Shown here in pieces: positions 38,306-47,587 of a DNA stretch of 50,241 nt. This DNA comes from an uncultured Desulfuromonadales bacterium (GTDB lineage: Bacteria; Desulfobacterota; Desulfuromonadia; Desulfuromonadales; Geopsychrobacteraceae): assembly GCA_945787295.1 (NCBI GenBank), contig CALZHQ010000026.1, positions 1-50,241 of the forward strand, written 5' to 3'. A program made the translations under genes and the position numbers. Under the pieces are notes generated by a model, which worked only from the letters and a program-made list of their open reading frames with translations, did not search any database and was not told where the DNA came from. Position 1 is the first letter of the stretch; every line of letters begins with the position of its first letter.

Positions 38306-39520
38306 TCAATCGACAAGGCGACTGACGATATTCACCTCAGAGTGTAGAGTTTTATGGACCGGGCAGCGGTCAGCGATTTCCAGCAAGCGCTGACGTTGTT
38401 CGCCACTTAAATCTCCGACAAGCGAAATTTCACGCTCTATCCGATCAATTTTACCCGACTCGCTTTCGCATTCGTCACAATCGGTCGCGTGAATCTTTTT
38501 ATGCGACAAAGTGACGGTGACCGAATCGAGTGAAAGTTTTTTATGATCAGCGTACATGCGTAGCGTCATCGCCGTACAAGCGCCTACGCCTGCTACCAGC
38601 AGGTCGTAGGGTGACGGTCCACTGTTGGTTCCGCCAACTGCGATCGGCTCATCCGCTGTTAAAGGATGACCATTCGCGATGATTTCAGTACGATAACCTT
38701 TCTCAATTTTGGCGATGACCTTATTCTCCGGATGCTGCGTGTCCGGGTCTTCATGCTGCATATTAAGAAAACGGCAAGCCCAACTCGCCGCCATTTTACC
38801 AACATACTCTGCATCCCGCTCATCAGACAGCAGATGATCGGCCGTATCGAGTGAGATAAAACTTTTCGGATGCTTCGCCGCCTTGAAAATCCGCGCGGCA
38901 TGATCGATCGACACTGTCTCATCGATCGGTGAATGCATCACCAGCAAGGCTTTTTTCAATCGGCCCAGCCGTTCCTCTACCCTACTCGCCTGCAGATCCT
39001 CAAGGAACTGCTTCTTCACCTTGAATGGTCGTCCGCCAAGGAAGACTTCCGCCTCACCACTACGCTCTATCTCTGTTTTTTGTGCTTCGAAATGGTGCAA
39101 TATATGGGCAGGATCGGCCGGGGCGGCAATCGCAATCACTGCCCGGACCGAATCAATATCATCCGCAGCCTGCAAAACCGCTGCGCCCCCTAATGAATGA
39201 CCAATGAGCAATGCAGGCGCCTGGTATTCGAGACCCAGAAACTCCGCCGCACTTATAAGATCCTCAACATTGGAGGAAAAATTACTGTCAGAAAATTCTC
39301 CTTCACTAGCCCCCAGACCGGTAAAATCGAATCGCAGGACAGCTATTCCTTCTTGTGCAAGAGTACGACTGATTCTTACCGCCGCCTTGATGTTTTTAGT
39401 ACAGGTAAAACAGTGGGCAAAAATTGCGTAGGTCAACGGTTTTTGATCAACCGGGAAATCGATAATTGCGGCAAGCTGTTCATTGTTGGCATTGGCAAAC
39501 CATATTTTCTTCGTAGACAT
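38306..39520 (-). CDS. Alpha/beta hydrolase fused to an OsmC-family domain
   Basis: A 404-residue two-domain fusion. Residues about 1-255 are an alpha/beta hydrolase with nucleophile S109 in IGHSLGG, and candidate acid D200 and histidine H229. Residues about 265-404 are an OsmC/YhfA-type domain with the two redox cysteines C315 (GACTAMTLRMYA) and C386 (RCPVHKTLHSEV). The OsmC domain reduces organic hydroperoxides in related proteins. Such bifunctional fusions occur in many bacteria; coupling ester hydrolysis with peroxide reduction is an inference. It begins at ATG 39520 and ends about 120 bases before the SulP gene start; no co-operon evidence. Confidence 0.88.
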   Translation of the reverse strand: MSTKKIWFANANNEQLAAIIDFPVDQKPLTYAIFAHCFTCTKNIKAAVRISRTLAQEGIAVLRFDFTGLGASEGEFSDSNFSSNVEDLISAAEFLGLEYQAPALLIGHSLGGAAVLQAADDIDSVRAVIAIAAPADPAHILHHFEAQKTEIERSGEAEVFLGGRPFKVKKQFLEDLQASRVEERLGRLKKALLVMHSPIDETVSIDHAARIFKAAKHPKSFISLDTADHLLSDERDAEYVGKMAASWACRFLNMQHEDPDTQHPENKVIAKIEKGYRTEIIANGHPLTADEPIAVGGTNSGPSPYDLLVAGVGACTAMTLRMYADHKKLSLDSVTVTLSHKKIHATDCDECESESGKIDRIEREISLVGDLSGEQRQRLLEIADRCPVHKTLHSEVNIVSRLVD

Positions 39521-39590
39521 AGCTGACTCCTGTCGTTAGAGAACAACTATACCAGCTCCAACAGCTACAGGTACTTGGCCAAGCCGAACG

Positions 39591-39618
39591 AAAAAAAATC
39601 CCCGCTCGGAAGCGGGGA
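39591..39618 (-). terminator. Terminator of ilvC
   Basis: TCCCCGC (39599-39605) and GCGGGGA (39612-39618) form a 7-bp stem. On the minus strand it is followed by eight T residues (complement of 39591-39598). It lies 70 bases after the ilvC stop and before the hydrolase-OsmC gene. Confidence 0.85.
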
Positions 39619-39688
39619 CTTGGTCAGCAGTCTGAAGCAGACATCATAAGCAAATGCCTGCTCTTATTATCATGGTCGCTTTTGTCAA

Positions 39689-41161
39689 TTAGACAATAGC
39701 TTCCATTCCTTCCATAACCTCACGCAGCTCCTGGCCGACTTCTTCGACCAGAGTGTTGCGAATTTCGGCATTGACGGCGACCAGCGTTTGATTATCGACG
39801 CCGTTATCCTTCAACTCCAGACCCTTGCCGATGACGCTGGTATCAACTTTGGCCATGAAGTCCTTCAGCAGCGGCACACAGCTATGAGCGAACAGGTAGC
39901 AACCATACTCGGCAGTATCGGAGATAACCTTGTTCATCTCGTAGAGCTTCTTTTTAGCGATAACATTGGCGATCAGCGGAGTCTCGTGCAGTGACTCGTA
40001 GTAGGCCGACTCTTCTTTGATGCCAGCTTCCACCATGGTATCGAATGCCAGCTCAACACCTGCTTTGACCAGGGCGACCATCAGGATGCCGTTGTCGAAG
40101 TATTCCTGCTCAGGGATGTCGGCTGCTTGAGCTTCGGCTTTTTCGAACGGCTCGTTGTTGGTCTCTTCGCGCCAGCGCAGCAGGTCGGCATCATTGTTTG
40201 CCCAGTCCTTCATCATGGTTTCAGAGAAATCTCCGGAAAGGACGTCATCCATGTGCTTCTGGAACAACGGAGTCATGATCTCTTTTAATTCCTCAGCAAG
40301 GTCGAAAGCAACCAGTTTGGCCGGGTTGGAAAGACGGTCCATCATGTTGGTGATACCACCATGCTTGAGAGCTTCGGTAACCGTCTCCCAGCCGTATTGG
40401 ATCAGCTTAGCGGCATAGCCGGACTCGATGCCAGACTCGACCATCTTGTTGTAGAAGAGGATGGAACCGGTCTGCAGAACGCCACAAAGGATGGTCTGCT
40501 CGCCCATCAGGTCGGACTTGACTTCAGCGGTGAAGGAGGAGAACAGGACGCCGGCGCGGTCACCACCGGTTCCGCAGCAGTAAGCCTTGGCAATCTCCAG
40601 GCCGTCGCCGTTCGGATCATTTTCGGTGTGGACAGCAATCAGGGTCGGGACACCGAAGCCACGCAGGTACTCGGCGCGCACCTCGGAACCCGGGGACTTG
40701 GGGGCAACCATAATGACGGTCAGGTCTTTGCGGATCTGCATCCCTTCCTCAACGATGTTGAAACCGTGCGAGTAGGAGAGGCAGGCGTCTTTTTTCATCA
40801 GCGGCATAACATGGTTAACGATCGGGGTGTGGTACTTGTCAGGAGTCAGGTTCAGAACCAGATCGCCTTTAGGGACCATGTTTTCGATAGTGTCGAAGTC
40901 AAAGTTATTGTTAGTCGCGTTTTCCCAGGAGATGTGTTTCTCATCAATCTCGATTTTACGCAAGGCGTAGGACACGTCGAGGCCGCTGTCGCGCATGTTC
41001 AAGCCCTGGTTCAGGCCCTGGGCGCCACAACCGACGATAACGATTTTTTTCCCTTTGAGGTAATCAACGCCGTTGAACTCGCTGCTGTCCATGAAGCGAC
41101 AGTTTCCCAGTTCCTGCAATTTGCGACTGAACGACAGCGAATTGAAATAGTTCTGACCCAT
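39689..41161 (-). CDS. ilvC: Ketol-acid reductoisomerase, class II (long, enteric type)
   Basis: IlvC rearranges and reduces acetolactate and acetohydroxybutyrate with NADPH and Mg2+. The 490-residue length and the duplicated helical C-terminal domain mark class II, the E. coli/plant form, instead of the 330-residue class I enzyme usual in this lineage. Key segments are [20 protein letters not shown], the NADPH-binding [37 protein letters not shown], and the repeated [15 protein letters not shown] and [19 protein letters not shown] 41161 has AAGGAG upstream. It is divergent from ilvY across a 151-base spacer with an operator-like palindrome. A class I ilvC remnant persists behind ilvN, which suggests acquisition and replacement. 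Confidence 0.96.
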   Translation of the reverse strand: MGQNYFNSLSFSRKLQELGNCRFMDSSEFNGVDYLKGKKIVIVGCGAQGLNQGLNMRDSGLDVSYALRKIEIDEKHISWENATNNNFDFDTIENMVPKGDLVLNLTPDKYHTPIVNHVMPLMKKDACLSYSHGFNIVEEGMQIRKDLTVIMVAPKSPGSEVRAEYLRGFGVPTLIAVHTENDPNGDGLEIAKAYCCGTGGDRAGVLFSSFTAEVKSDLMGEQTILCGVLQTGSILFYNKMVESGIESGYAAKLIQYGWETVTEALKHGGITNMMDRLSNPAKLVAFDLAEELKEIMTPLFQKHMDDVLSGDFSETMMKDWANNDADLLRWREETNNEPFEKAEAQAADIPEQEYFDNGILMVALVKAGVELAFDTMVEAGIKEESAYYESLHETPLIANVIAKKKLYEMNKVISDTAEYGCYLFAHSCVPLLKDFMAKVDTSVIGKGLELKDNGVDNQTLVAVNAEIRNTLVEEVGQELREVMEGMEAIV

Positions 41162-41265
41162 GATGTTTCTCCTTTTATTTGGATGTTATTGAAAAATAGG
41201 CTTTTTTAGATTTGAGCAAGATACCTGATAATCATTATTGCGTATATTGATTTGTTGTGTATATT

Positions 41266-41286
41266 GTGTTGCGCGATACGCAACAC
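41266..41286. promoter_or_regulatory. Operator-like palindrome between ilvC and ilvY
   Basis: GTGTTGCG-CGATA-CGCAACAC has perfect 8-bp arms around a 5-base centre and fits a LysR T-N11-A site. Two copies of GTATATTG (41242-41249 and 41259-41266) precede it, spaced 17 bases apart, on the ilvC side. IlvY of E. coli binds paired palindromes in the same spacer position. Confidence 0.65.
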
Positions 41287-41312
41287 CAGTCAACGAGAGG
41301 AAAAGGCAGAAA

Positions 41313-42203
41313 ATGGATATTCGCGAACTGAAAATATTTCTTACCGTTGCTGAGCTCCTCCACTTTGGCAAGGCCAGTCAGGCTTGCAATCTGAGCCCTT
41401 CGGCCCTGACTCGAACCATCCAACGGCTCGAAGAGCAGGTTGAACAGCCGCTGTTCCTGCGTGATAACCGCACCGTCCGCCTGTCACCGGCGGGCGAACA
41501 GTTTCGCAGTTATGCCCGGCAGTCGGTTCAGGAATGGAAGAATTTTCAGACGACGCTGAAAAACGAACAGGCAATTGCCGGAACCCTGTCGATCTACGCA
41601 TCGATCACTGCCGTCTACAGTCTGCTGCCACATCTGCTGGAAGCCTATCGCAGCGCTTACCCTGAAGTGCAGCTGGAGCTGCGGACCGGGGTTGCCGAAC
41701 AGGCGGTAGAACGATTGCAGAGCGGGGAGATCGATCTGGCCGTTGCCGCCCTGCCCGACCGGCACCGCTCGCGGATCGAATTTTTGCCAATCACCACAAC
41801 TCCATTGGTGTTCATCGCCTCAAAGAGCGATGTCGCTGAGATCCCGACCAGCAACGGGCAACTCGATTTTTCCCGAGTACCACTGGTCCTTCCGCAGACC
41901 GGTCTGTCCCGGCGCCGTTTGAACCAGTGGCTGAAGGAACAGCGCATTACACCTAATATCACTTCCGAGGTTACCGGCAACGAAGCGATCATCCCGATGG
42001 TCCGTTTGGGCTGTGGCATCGGCATTGTTCCGCAGCTGGTTGTGGATCGCAGCCCGTTCCGCGATGATGTCGTTATTGTCGATCAGGCACCGCAGCTGGG
42101 ATCGTACCAGGTCGGTCTTTGCACCAGCAAACGCAACTTACAACGGCCTGGTGTTTACGCCTTTTGGCAGCTGGCCCGTGAACGCTCCGAGCCTGTCGGC
42201 TGA
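41313..42203 (+). CDS. ilvY: LysR-type activator IlvY
   Basis: A 296-residue LysR-type regulator. The N-terminal winged helix-turn-helix is clear (MDIRELKIFLTVAELLHFG, ACNLSPSALTRTIQRLEEQ, ending FLRDNRTVRLSPAG). The effector domain follows (about 90-296), with GEIDLAVAALPDR and GCGIGIVPQLV. Position divergent from a class II ilvC, exactly as in enterics where IlvY with acetolactate activates ilvC, supports the name. I chose ATG 41313 with AGGAAAAGG upstream, rather than an earlier frame start inside the operator region. Confidence 0.9.
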   Translation: MDIRELKIFLTVAELLHFGKASQACNLSPSALTRTIQRLEEQVEQPLFLRDNRTVRLSPAGEQFRSYARQSVQEWKNFQTTLKNEQAIAGTLSIYASITAVYSLLPHLLEAYRSAYPEVQLELRTGVAEQAVERLQSGEIDLAVAALPDRHRSRIEFLPITTTPLVFIASKSDVAEIPTSNGQLDFSRVPLVLPQTGLSRRRLNQWLKEQRITPNITSEVTGNEAIIPMVRLGCGIGIVPQLVVDRSPFRDDVVIVDQAPQLGSYQVGLCTSKRNLQRPGVYAFWQLARERSEPVG

Positions 42204-42282
42204 TTTATTGGGAGATAGATCGAGAGTATTCTGTCCAGCTGCACTTTGTCCGGATCGTATTTGCTACCTTGTCATCAAACAG

Positions 42283-42323
42283 AAAGGCCAGCCTAAAACC
42301 GGCTAGCCTGGCTGGCCTTTTTC
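42283..42323. terminator. Terminator between ilvY and leuD
   Basis: AAAGGCCAGCC (42283-42293) and GGCTGGCCTTT (42310-42320) form an 11-bp perfect stem, with Ts following on the plus strand and As preceding. It ends ilvY and, on the other strand, the leuA-leuC-leuD operon. Confidence 0.85.
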
Positions 42324-42340
42324 CATATTTTCTCTTATTT

Positions 42341-42871
42341 TTAATAACGTGAATCAGCAAACTCAACCCAGCCACCAGCTTCAACCAGCGCCTTGTCAAA
42401 CTGACTGATTTCAAAACTGAAGTTTTTCTCTTCACCACCTGCCTTGGCGGTCAAAGACTGGGCGTCCAGATCGACTGCAACTTCAACATCACCCTGCTGC
42501 TGCAGAGCGATCAGCTGATCGATATCGGCCTTCGGCAGTTCAATCGCCAGCATGCCGCAATTGAACATGTTCTGACGGAAGATCCGCGCGTAGCTTTCAG
42601 CGATAATGGTATGCACATCGTTCACCTCGAACACCCAGGGAGCGTGCTCGCGGGAGGAACCGCAGCCGAAGTTTTCGCGCGAGATAACGACAGTGGCGTT
42701 CTTTAGCTTTTCACCCTTAGGCTCAAAACCTTCCAGTTTGAGATCCTCAAGGATATATGGTGTGAGGGCCTCTTTAGTCACCTCGGTGAGGTACTTGGCC
42801 GGGATAATTTCGTCGGTATTGATATCGGACCGGTCGAGGAAGATTGCCGATCCGCCAAATTTCTTCTGCAT
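42341..42871 (-). CDS. leuD: 3-isopropylmalate dehydratase small subunit
   Basis: LeuD supplies the swivelling domain of isopropylmalate isomerase with LeuC. The 176-residue protein has the family signatures INTDEIIPAKYLTE, NFGCGSSREHAPW and YARIFRQNMFNCGMLAIEL. It is the short bacterial-archaeal type of small subunit. ATG 42871 has AAGGAG upstream, 21 bases after the leuC stop, so they are cotranscribed. The operon ends in the terminator shared with ilvY. Confidence 0.95.
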   Translation of the reverse strand: MQKKFGGSAIFLDRSDINTDEIIPAKYLTEVTKEALTPYILEDLKLEGFEPKGEKLKNATVVISRENFGCGSSREHAPWVFEVNDVHTIIAESYARIFRQNMFNCGMLAIELPKADIDQLIALQQQGDVEVAVDLDAQSLTAKAGGEEKNFSFEISQFDKALVEAGGWVEFADSRY

Positions 42872-42892
42872 CTTATTTCTCCTTCGATCCGA

Positions 42893-44173
42893 TTAAAGGC
42901 TTCTGGCGTCGGTGATGACACCGGTGATGGCCGTTGCCGCTGCGGTCGACGGACTCATCAGGTGCACCATGCCCCCCTTGCCCATCCGGCCGTTGAAGTT
43001 CCGGTTGCTGGTTGCGGCACAGACTTCTTCTTCAGCCAGGACACCGTTACTCATCCCGAGACAGGCGCCGCAGGTCGGGTTGGTCACGCAAAATCCGGCA
43101 TCCATGAAAATCTTGATAATGCCCTCGTCGAGCGCCTGGCTGAAAATCTTCGGCGTCGCCGGCGACACGATACCGCGCACCGTATCAGCGACTCGCTTGC
43201 CCTTGAGGACTTCAGCAGCCTGACGCAGATCTTCGATTCGGCCATTGGTACAGGTACCGATATAGATTTGATCGACCCTGGTACCAGCCATCTCGCTGAC
43301 CGGCTTGACGCAATCCGGTTTGTAATCAAAGGTCACTTGCGGCTCAAGGCTGGTTACATCGATATCCAGAACCTTATCGTAGCTGGTGTCTTCATCGGAT
43401 ACCCACTTGCTGTACTCGGCCAGCGCTGCTTCCTTGCTGGCGAATTCGTCCTGTATGAACGGCCAGAGGTAGTCAACAGTGGTCATGTCCGGCATGCAGA
43501 CGCCGCAGGTGCCGCCCGCTTCGATCGCCATGTTGCAAAGAGTCATCCGCGCGTCCATGCTCATCTGCTCGACGATCGGACCACGGAACTCAATGACCCG
43601 GTCGGTGGCACCGTTCACTCCCAGTTGGGCGATGACGTAGAGAATCACGTCCTTGGCATAAACGCCCGGCGGCAATTCACCGTTCAGGTTGACCCGGATA
43701 GAGGTCGGCTCACGGAAAGCACAGACGCCCTTGAGGATGCCGACTTCCAGATCGGTGGTGCCGACACCGGCGGCAAAAGCGCCGAAAGCACCATGGGTAC
43801 AGGTATGGCTGTCGCCCATGATGGCGGTGTAACCGGGGCGGATATAACCCTTCTCCGGAAAAATTGCATGACAGACACCGTTGTGCCCGACATCGAAGAA
43901 ATCGGGGATTTCATGCCGCCGTGCCCATTCACGCAGCATCTTTGCCTGAGTGGCGGTCTTGGAGTCCTTGGACGGGGTGACATGATCGATAACCGCCTTG
44001 ATCTTATTCCGATCGAAAACCCGGTCCTTGCCACGCCACACTAAATCAGCAATCGCCACCGGAGTGGTAATTTCATGACAGAGCACCCGGTCGAGGCTGA
44101 GCACCTTGGTACCCTCGAACGGCTCGTCCTGAAGGTGGGCGTCAAATATTTTTTCAGCTAACGTCTTACCCAT
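42893..44173 (-). CDS. leuC: 3-isopropylmalate dehydratase large subunit
   Basis: LeuC carries the [4Fe-4S] cluster and isomerises 2- to 3-isopropylmalate with LeuD. The 426-residue protein is of the shorter aconitase-superfamily LeuC type. Cluster ligands are seen in YIGTCTNGRIEDLR and NPTCGACLGM. Other motifs are IMGDSHTCTHGAFGAFAAGVG and the substrate region GHNGVCHAIFPEKGY. ATG 44173 lies 33 bases after the leuA stop. It belongs to the T-box-controlled leuA-leuC-leuD operon. Confidence 0.95.
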   Translation of the reverse strand: MGKTLAEKIFDAHLQDEPFEGTKVLSLDRVLCHEITTPVAIADLVWRGKDRVFDRNKIKAVIDHVTPSKDSKTATQAKMLREWARRHEIPDFFDVGHNGVCHAIFPEKGYIRPGYTAIMGDSHTCTHGAFGAFAAGVGTTDLEVGILKGVCAFREPTSIRVNLNGELPPGVYAKDVILYVIAQLGVNGATDRVIEFRGPIVEQMSMDARMTLCNMAIEAGGTCGVCMPDMTTVDYLWPFIQDEFASKEAALAEYSKWVSDEDTSYDKVLDIDVTSLEPQVTFDYKPDCVKPVSEMAGTRVDQIYIGTCTNGRIEDLRQAAEVLKGKRVADTVRGIVSPATPKIFSQALDEGIIKIFMDAGFCVTNPTCGACLGMSNGVLAEEEVCAATSNRNFNGRMGKGGMVHLMSPSTAAATAITGVITDARSL

Positions 44174-44206
44174 GAGTTCTCCTATTGATTCACGAAATGC
44201 AGACTT

Positions 44207-45687
44207 TCAAACATCGCCGCGCGTGCGGTTGGAGATGCTGACAATTTTGTTCAATGCGTTGATGTAAGCCTTGGCGCTGGCGACAATAATATCAGGGTGT
44301 GCGCCCTGGCCAAGCACCTCACGACCTTCCTCGGTTTTCAAGCGCACAGAGCACTCTCCTTGCGCATCGGTTCCGCCGGTGATAGCGCCGACAGAAAAGT
44401 TGAGCAATGGATAAGCGGTACCAGTGAGCTCTTTGATCGCCTTAAAGCTGGCATCGACCGGGCCATCCCCCATCACCGCCGTCTTTTTCACTTCCCCTTC
44501 CACTTCCATTTCAACAGTCGCGGTCGGTGCAGCAAAAGAACCGGAGCTGACATTCATCTGCAGCAACTTGTAGGTTTCAGAAACCCGCAAAACCTCATCA
44601 GCAACGATCGCATCCAGGTCTTCGTCAAAGATTTCCTTCTTCATATCCGCCAATGATTTGAACCGGACAAAGGCTTTTTGAATCTCTTCCTTGTTCAGAT
44701 CGTAGCCGAGTTCTTTGAGGCGATCGATAAAAGCATGGCGACCGGAGTGCTTGCCGAGAACCAGCTTGCTCTGGTTCAAACCGACCGACTCCGGAGTCAT
44801 AATTTCGTAGGTTTCCGCATTCATCAACATACCGTGCTGATGAATACCCGCTTCGTGAGCAAAAGCGTTAGCACCGACAATCGCCTTATTCTGCTGAACC
44901 TGAATACCGGTAATGGTGGTCAGCAACTTGCTCGACGGGGTAATCTGCTCGGTCGCCACGTTGCAGCTAAAGGGCAGAATGTCGTGACGGGTCCGCAGAG
45001 CCATGACCACTTCCTCGAGGGAACAGTTACCAGCCCGCTCACCGATGCCGTTGATGGTACATTCAACCTGACGGGCCCCAGCCTGAACCGCAGCCAGGGA
45101 GTTGGCCACCGAGAGGCCAAGATCGTTGTGACAGTGGACCGAAATAATCGCTTTGTCGATGTTGCCGACATTCGCCTTCAGGTAACTGATGATGTCGTAG
45201 TATTCCGAAGGAATCGTGTAACCAACCGTATCCGGGATATTTACCGTCGTCGCTCCGACCTCGATGACCGCTTCGATCACCTTGGCAAGAAATGGCAGAC
45301 GGGTCCGGGCAGCATCCTCCGCCGAGAACTCAACATTCGGTGTGTAACCGACAGCACGCTTGACCGCCGCGATGGCAGTATCAAGCACCTGCTGCTCGCT
45401 CATTTTCAGTTTGTGCTCCATGTGGATATCGCTGGTGGCGATAAAGGTATGGATACGGCCACGCTCACGGCGATCTGCGGTCCCTTTATGGTTTGGGCAA
45501 TCTTTTTGACTGCCTCAAAGTCACCGTCTGAGGCGATCGGGAAACCGGCCTCCATAACATCGACATTGAGTCGTTCCAGCTGATGAGCAATGCGGAGTTT
45601 CTCCTCGATGTTCATACTTGCACCGGGAGATTGTTCACCATCACGCAAAGTGGTATCAAAAATAACGATTCTTTCTTTTTGACTCAT
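44207..45687 (-). pseudogene. leuA: 2-isopropylmalate synthase, interrupted by a frame-shifting deletion
   Basis: LeuA condenses acetyl-CoA and 2-oxoisovalerate, the committed step of leucine synthesis. ATG 45687 (AAAGGG upstream) opens a normal N-terminus ([32 protein letters not shown]) that reads correctly up to GPQIA near 45470. There the frame shifts and stops. The other frame resumes at [19 protein letters not shown] and runs intact through the TIM barrel (HCHNDLGLSVANS) and the C-terminal leucine-binding dimer domain to 44207. The total of 1481 bases is about 60 short of a family-length gene, and a residue-rich stretch is missing, so a small internal deletion (not a multiple of three) is indicated. 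Either decay or an assembly error could explain it. Confidence 0.85.
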
Positions 45688-45849
45688 GGCTATACCCTTT
45701 TCGTTTATTGAGCCCAACGGTCAAAACCGGGGCAGTTCATCATCGTGATAATCTTTAGCTGTTTCGTGTTCAGTTGCAGATCACTTAGGTCAGATTCCAC
45801 TCAGAACCACCCCCTTTCGCCATTCCTTCAATTTTGATATGGGAGCAAA

Positions 45850-46100
45850 ACAGAAAAAGCTCCCGCCCTGTAACAGGGGCGAGAGCTTGTATGCTTCGCG
45901 GTACCACCCTGGTTCGACTTCGCCATACTTCAGCAAAATCCTTCATTGTCCCTTCACGCAGGCTCACGGCAGAAACTAGCCAACGGCTTCATCCCTGCAG
46001 CTCCAAGGCGAGTTCAGCGTATTTCGTTACTGGCTTGCAGCGACCGCCAGCTCTCTAAAACGAAATGAAACGCTTACTACTCCTCTTCAACGCTATTCAT
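45850..46100 (-). ncRNA. T-box leader (leucine specifier CUC) upstream of leuA
   Basis: The minus-strand leader of leuA holds the hallmarks of a T-box: stem I start GAGGAGTAGTAAGCG, the AG-bulge/distal-loop region AGAGAGCTGGCGGTCGCTGC, a specifier loop with GAACTCGCC in which CTC (46010-46012) is a leucine codon, and the T-box AGGGTGGTACCGCG (45897-45910) that pairs with an uncharged tRNA acceptor. It is followed by a strong terminator (45854-45887, arms AGCTC/GAGCT around GCCC/GGGC plus a T-run). Uncharged tRNA-Leu(GAG) would favour readthrough. T-boxes are common in Firmicutes but rare in Proteobacteria; leuA T-boxes in Deltaproteobacteria are known. Confidence 0.9.
45854..45887 (-). terminator. 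Regulated terminator of the T-box leader
   Basis: AGCTCtCGCCC and GGGCGgGAGCT form an 11-bp stem with one mismatch pair, followed by TTTTT. It is positioned directly after the T-box sequence, so it competes with the antiterminator. Confidence 0.85.
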
Positions 46101-46110
46101 TTGAAAGGTG

Positions 46111-46139
46111 ATTCAACCGGAAAAGAACAGTCAAGTCAA
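46111..46139 (-). promoter_or_regulatory. Candidate promoter of the T-box/leuA transcript
   Basis: TTGACT (46134-46139, minus strand) and TTGAAT (46111-46116) are 17 bases apart. Transcription would start near 46104, right at the beginning of stem I. The -10 is a four-of-six match. Confidence 0.5.
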
Positions 46140-46212
46140 GCTGATTTTATGACCTTTTCTCTCCCAGATGCTTTTTTTGATCTTTTGAAACAGGAATACC
46201 ATCTAACAAAAG

Positions 46213-46924
46213 CTATTCTTCGGGAGGTGGTGACTCCTCTAGCAACTGTTCCTGCTTGCGCTTAAAAAGATAACCCAAGGGACCAGAAGCGAGATAAATC
46301 ATACCGATGACAAACAAGACCACTTCCGGCTTGGCAACGATCAGAATCATGATCATGATCGCTCCGACCAGCATCATAAACGGCTGCCGCTTAAACAGAT
46401 CTGGATCCTTGAGCGAAAAGTACTTGATGTTGCTGACCATCAGAAATGCCAGCAAAAACACCAGCATCAACACCGATACCTTCTTGATGGTTCCGGTTCC
46501 ACCCAGCTCAAAAAACAGCAGCACGCAGGTCGCAACAATACTCGCTGCCGCCGGGATCGGCAGACCGATAAAACGCTTCGACTCAACCGTGTCAACCTGC
46601 ACATTGAATCGTGCCAGGCGCAAGGCACCACAGACAACATAGAGGAACGCTGCCAACCAACCGAGCTTTCCGTACGGCTTGAGTGCCCAGGTGTACATCA
46701 GAACCCCGGGAGCAACCCCAAAGGCCACCACATCGGCCAGAGAGTCCATCTCGACACCGAACTTACTGGATAAACCAGGCAGCGCGAACAAAGTTACCGT
46801 CGGTCGAGGCGATAATCACGTAAAAACCAGCAAACAGACTGCCTGCGGTAATCAGGTTTGGCAGTACGTAAACACCCTTTCGCAGGTTTTCCCGCTTATC
46901 TGATTTGGTCGGCTGCGTGCTCAA
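46213..46924 (-). pseudogene. pssA: CDP-diacylglycerol-serine O-phosphatidyltransferase, frameshifted by internal deletion
   Basis: PssA makes phosphatidylserine from CDP-diacylglycerol and serine in the membrane. A TTG at 46924 (overlapping the psd stop) opens a normal N-terminus (RKGVYVLPNLITAGSLFAGF) that runs 53 residues to RAAW and then stops at 46765. A second frame continues from about 46790 with SSKFGVEMDSLADVVAFGVAP through the remaining helices to 46213. The segment between them, which should carry the DG-x2-AR half of the CDP-alcohol phosphotransferase motif, is absent: about 65 bases are lost. The second half of the motif (G-x3-D-x3-D) is intact. With psd it forms the phosphatidylethanolamine pathway, which is normally essential. 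Confidence 0.82.
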
Positions 46925-47565
46925 GGCAATGTCCCCAGAATAGTTTCGCCAGCAACTGTCGTTTCACCAAGGGTCACATCAACATCGCTGCCCTTCGGAA
47001 AGTAAATATCCACCCGGGAGCCGAAGCGGATCAGGCCATAGCGCATGCCACGTTCGAGCAGATCACCGATAACCGGGTAAGTGACGATGCGCCGGGCCAC
47101 AAGGCCGGCGATCTGAACGAATAGAATCCGGTTACCGCTCGCCGATTCCAGTAGAATACCAGCTTGTTCGTTACAGTCTGCGGCCTTATCGAGGGAGGCG
47201 TTCAAAAACTCCCCTTTCTGATAATACATCTCAACCACTTTACCGTCACAGGGAGCCCGGTTGACGTGGACATTAAAAACATTCATGAAGATGCTGACTT
47301 TGGTCACCCGCTCCTGAAAGTAGCGGGGCTCATCGACATCACCTACAAAAATGACTTTGCCGTCTGCCGGAGCGACAACCAGGTTCTCGCCATCCGGGAT
47401 AATCCGCTCGGGATTGCGAAAAAAGTAGACGGTGAACAGGGTCAGCGCCAACAGCAGCAAAGTCAAGAAACCCCAATCGAGCAGGGCAAAAACCAGGGTC
47501 ACAAAGGCAAACAGACCTATAAAGGGATAACCTTCCTGTGCAATCGGCTTATTCTGGTTACGCAT
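46921..47565 (-). CDS. psd: Phosphatidylserine decarboxylase (short form)
   Basis: Psd decarboxylates phosphatidylserine to phosphatidylethanolamine. The 214-residue product is the short archaetidylserine-type form. Two hydrophobic helices at the N-terminus (about 14-46) anchor it, followed by VVAPADGKVIFVGDV and VSIFMNVFNVHVNRAP. The self-cleavage serine that becomes the pyruvoyl cofactor is S183 in RFGSRVDIY. ATG 47565 has GGAGAG ten bases upstream. Its stop overlaps the TTG start of pssA. Psd-pssA lies between the ilvBN and leuA operons, as in several Geobacter relatives. Confidence 0.95.
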   Translation of the reverse strand: MRNQNKPIAQEGYPFIGLFAFVTLVFALLDWGFLTLLLLALTLFTVYFFRNPERIIPDGENLVVAPADGKVIFVGDVDEPRYFQERVTKVSIFMNVFNVHVNRAPCDGKVVEMYYQKGEFLNASLDKAADCNEQAGILLESASGNRILFVQIAGLVARRIVTYPVIGDLLERGMRYGLIRFGSRVDIYFPKGSDVDVTLGETTVAGETILGTLP

Positions 47566-47587
47566 CGTTTATTAACTCTCCAAACAG

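Noticed and set aside
40361..41209. 282-residue open frame on the plus strand antisense to ilvC
   Set aside because: ilvC on the other strand is complete and highly conserved, so the frame is a shadow.
42962..44044. 360-residue open frame on the plus strand
   Set aside because: It lies antisense to the intact leuC gene and has no family resemblance; it is an effect of codon bias.
44678..45583. 301-residue open frame on the plus strand antisense to leuA
   Set aside because: It is a shadow of leuA and contains no known motif.
45785..45967. 60-residue frame on the minus strand inside the leuA leader
   Set aside because: It overlaps the T-box core and terminator, which explain the sequence; the peptide has no recognisable features.
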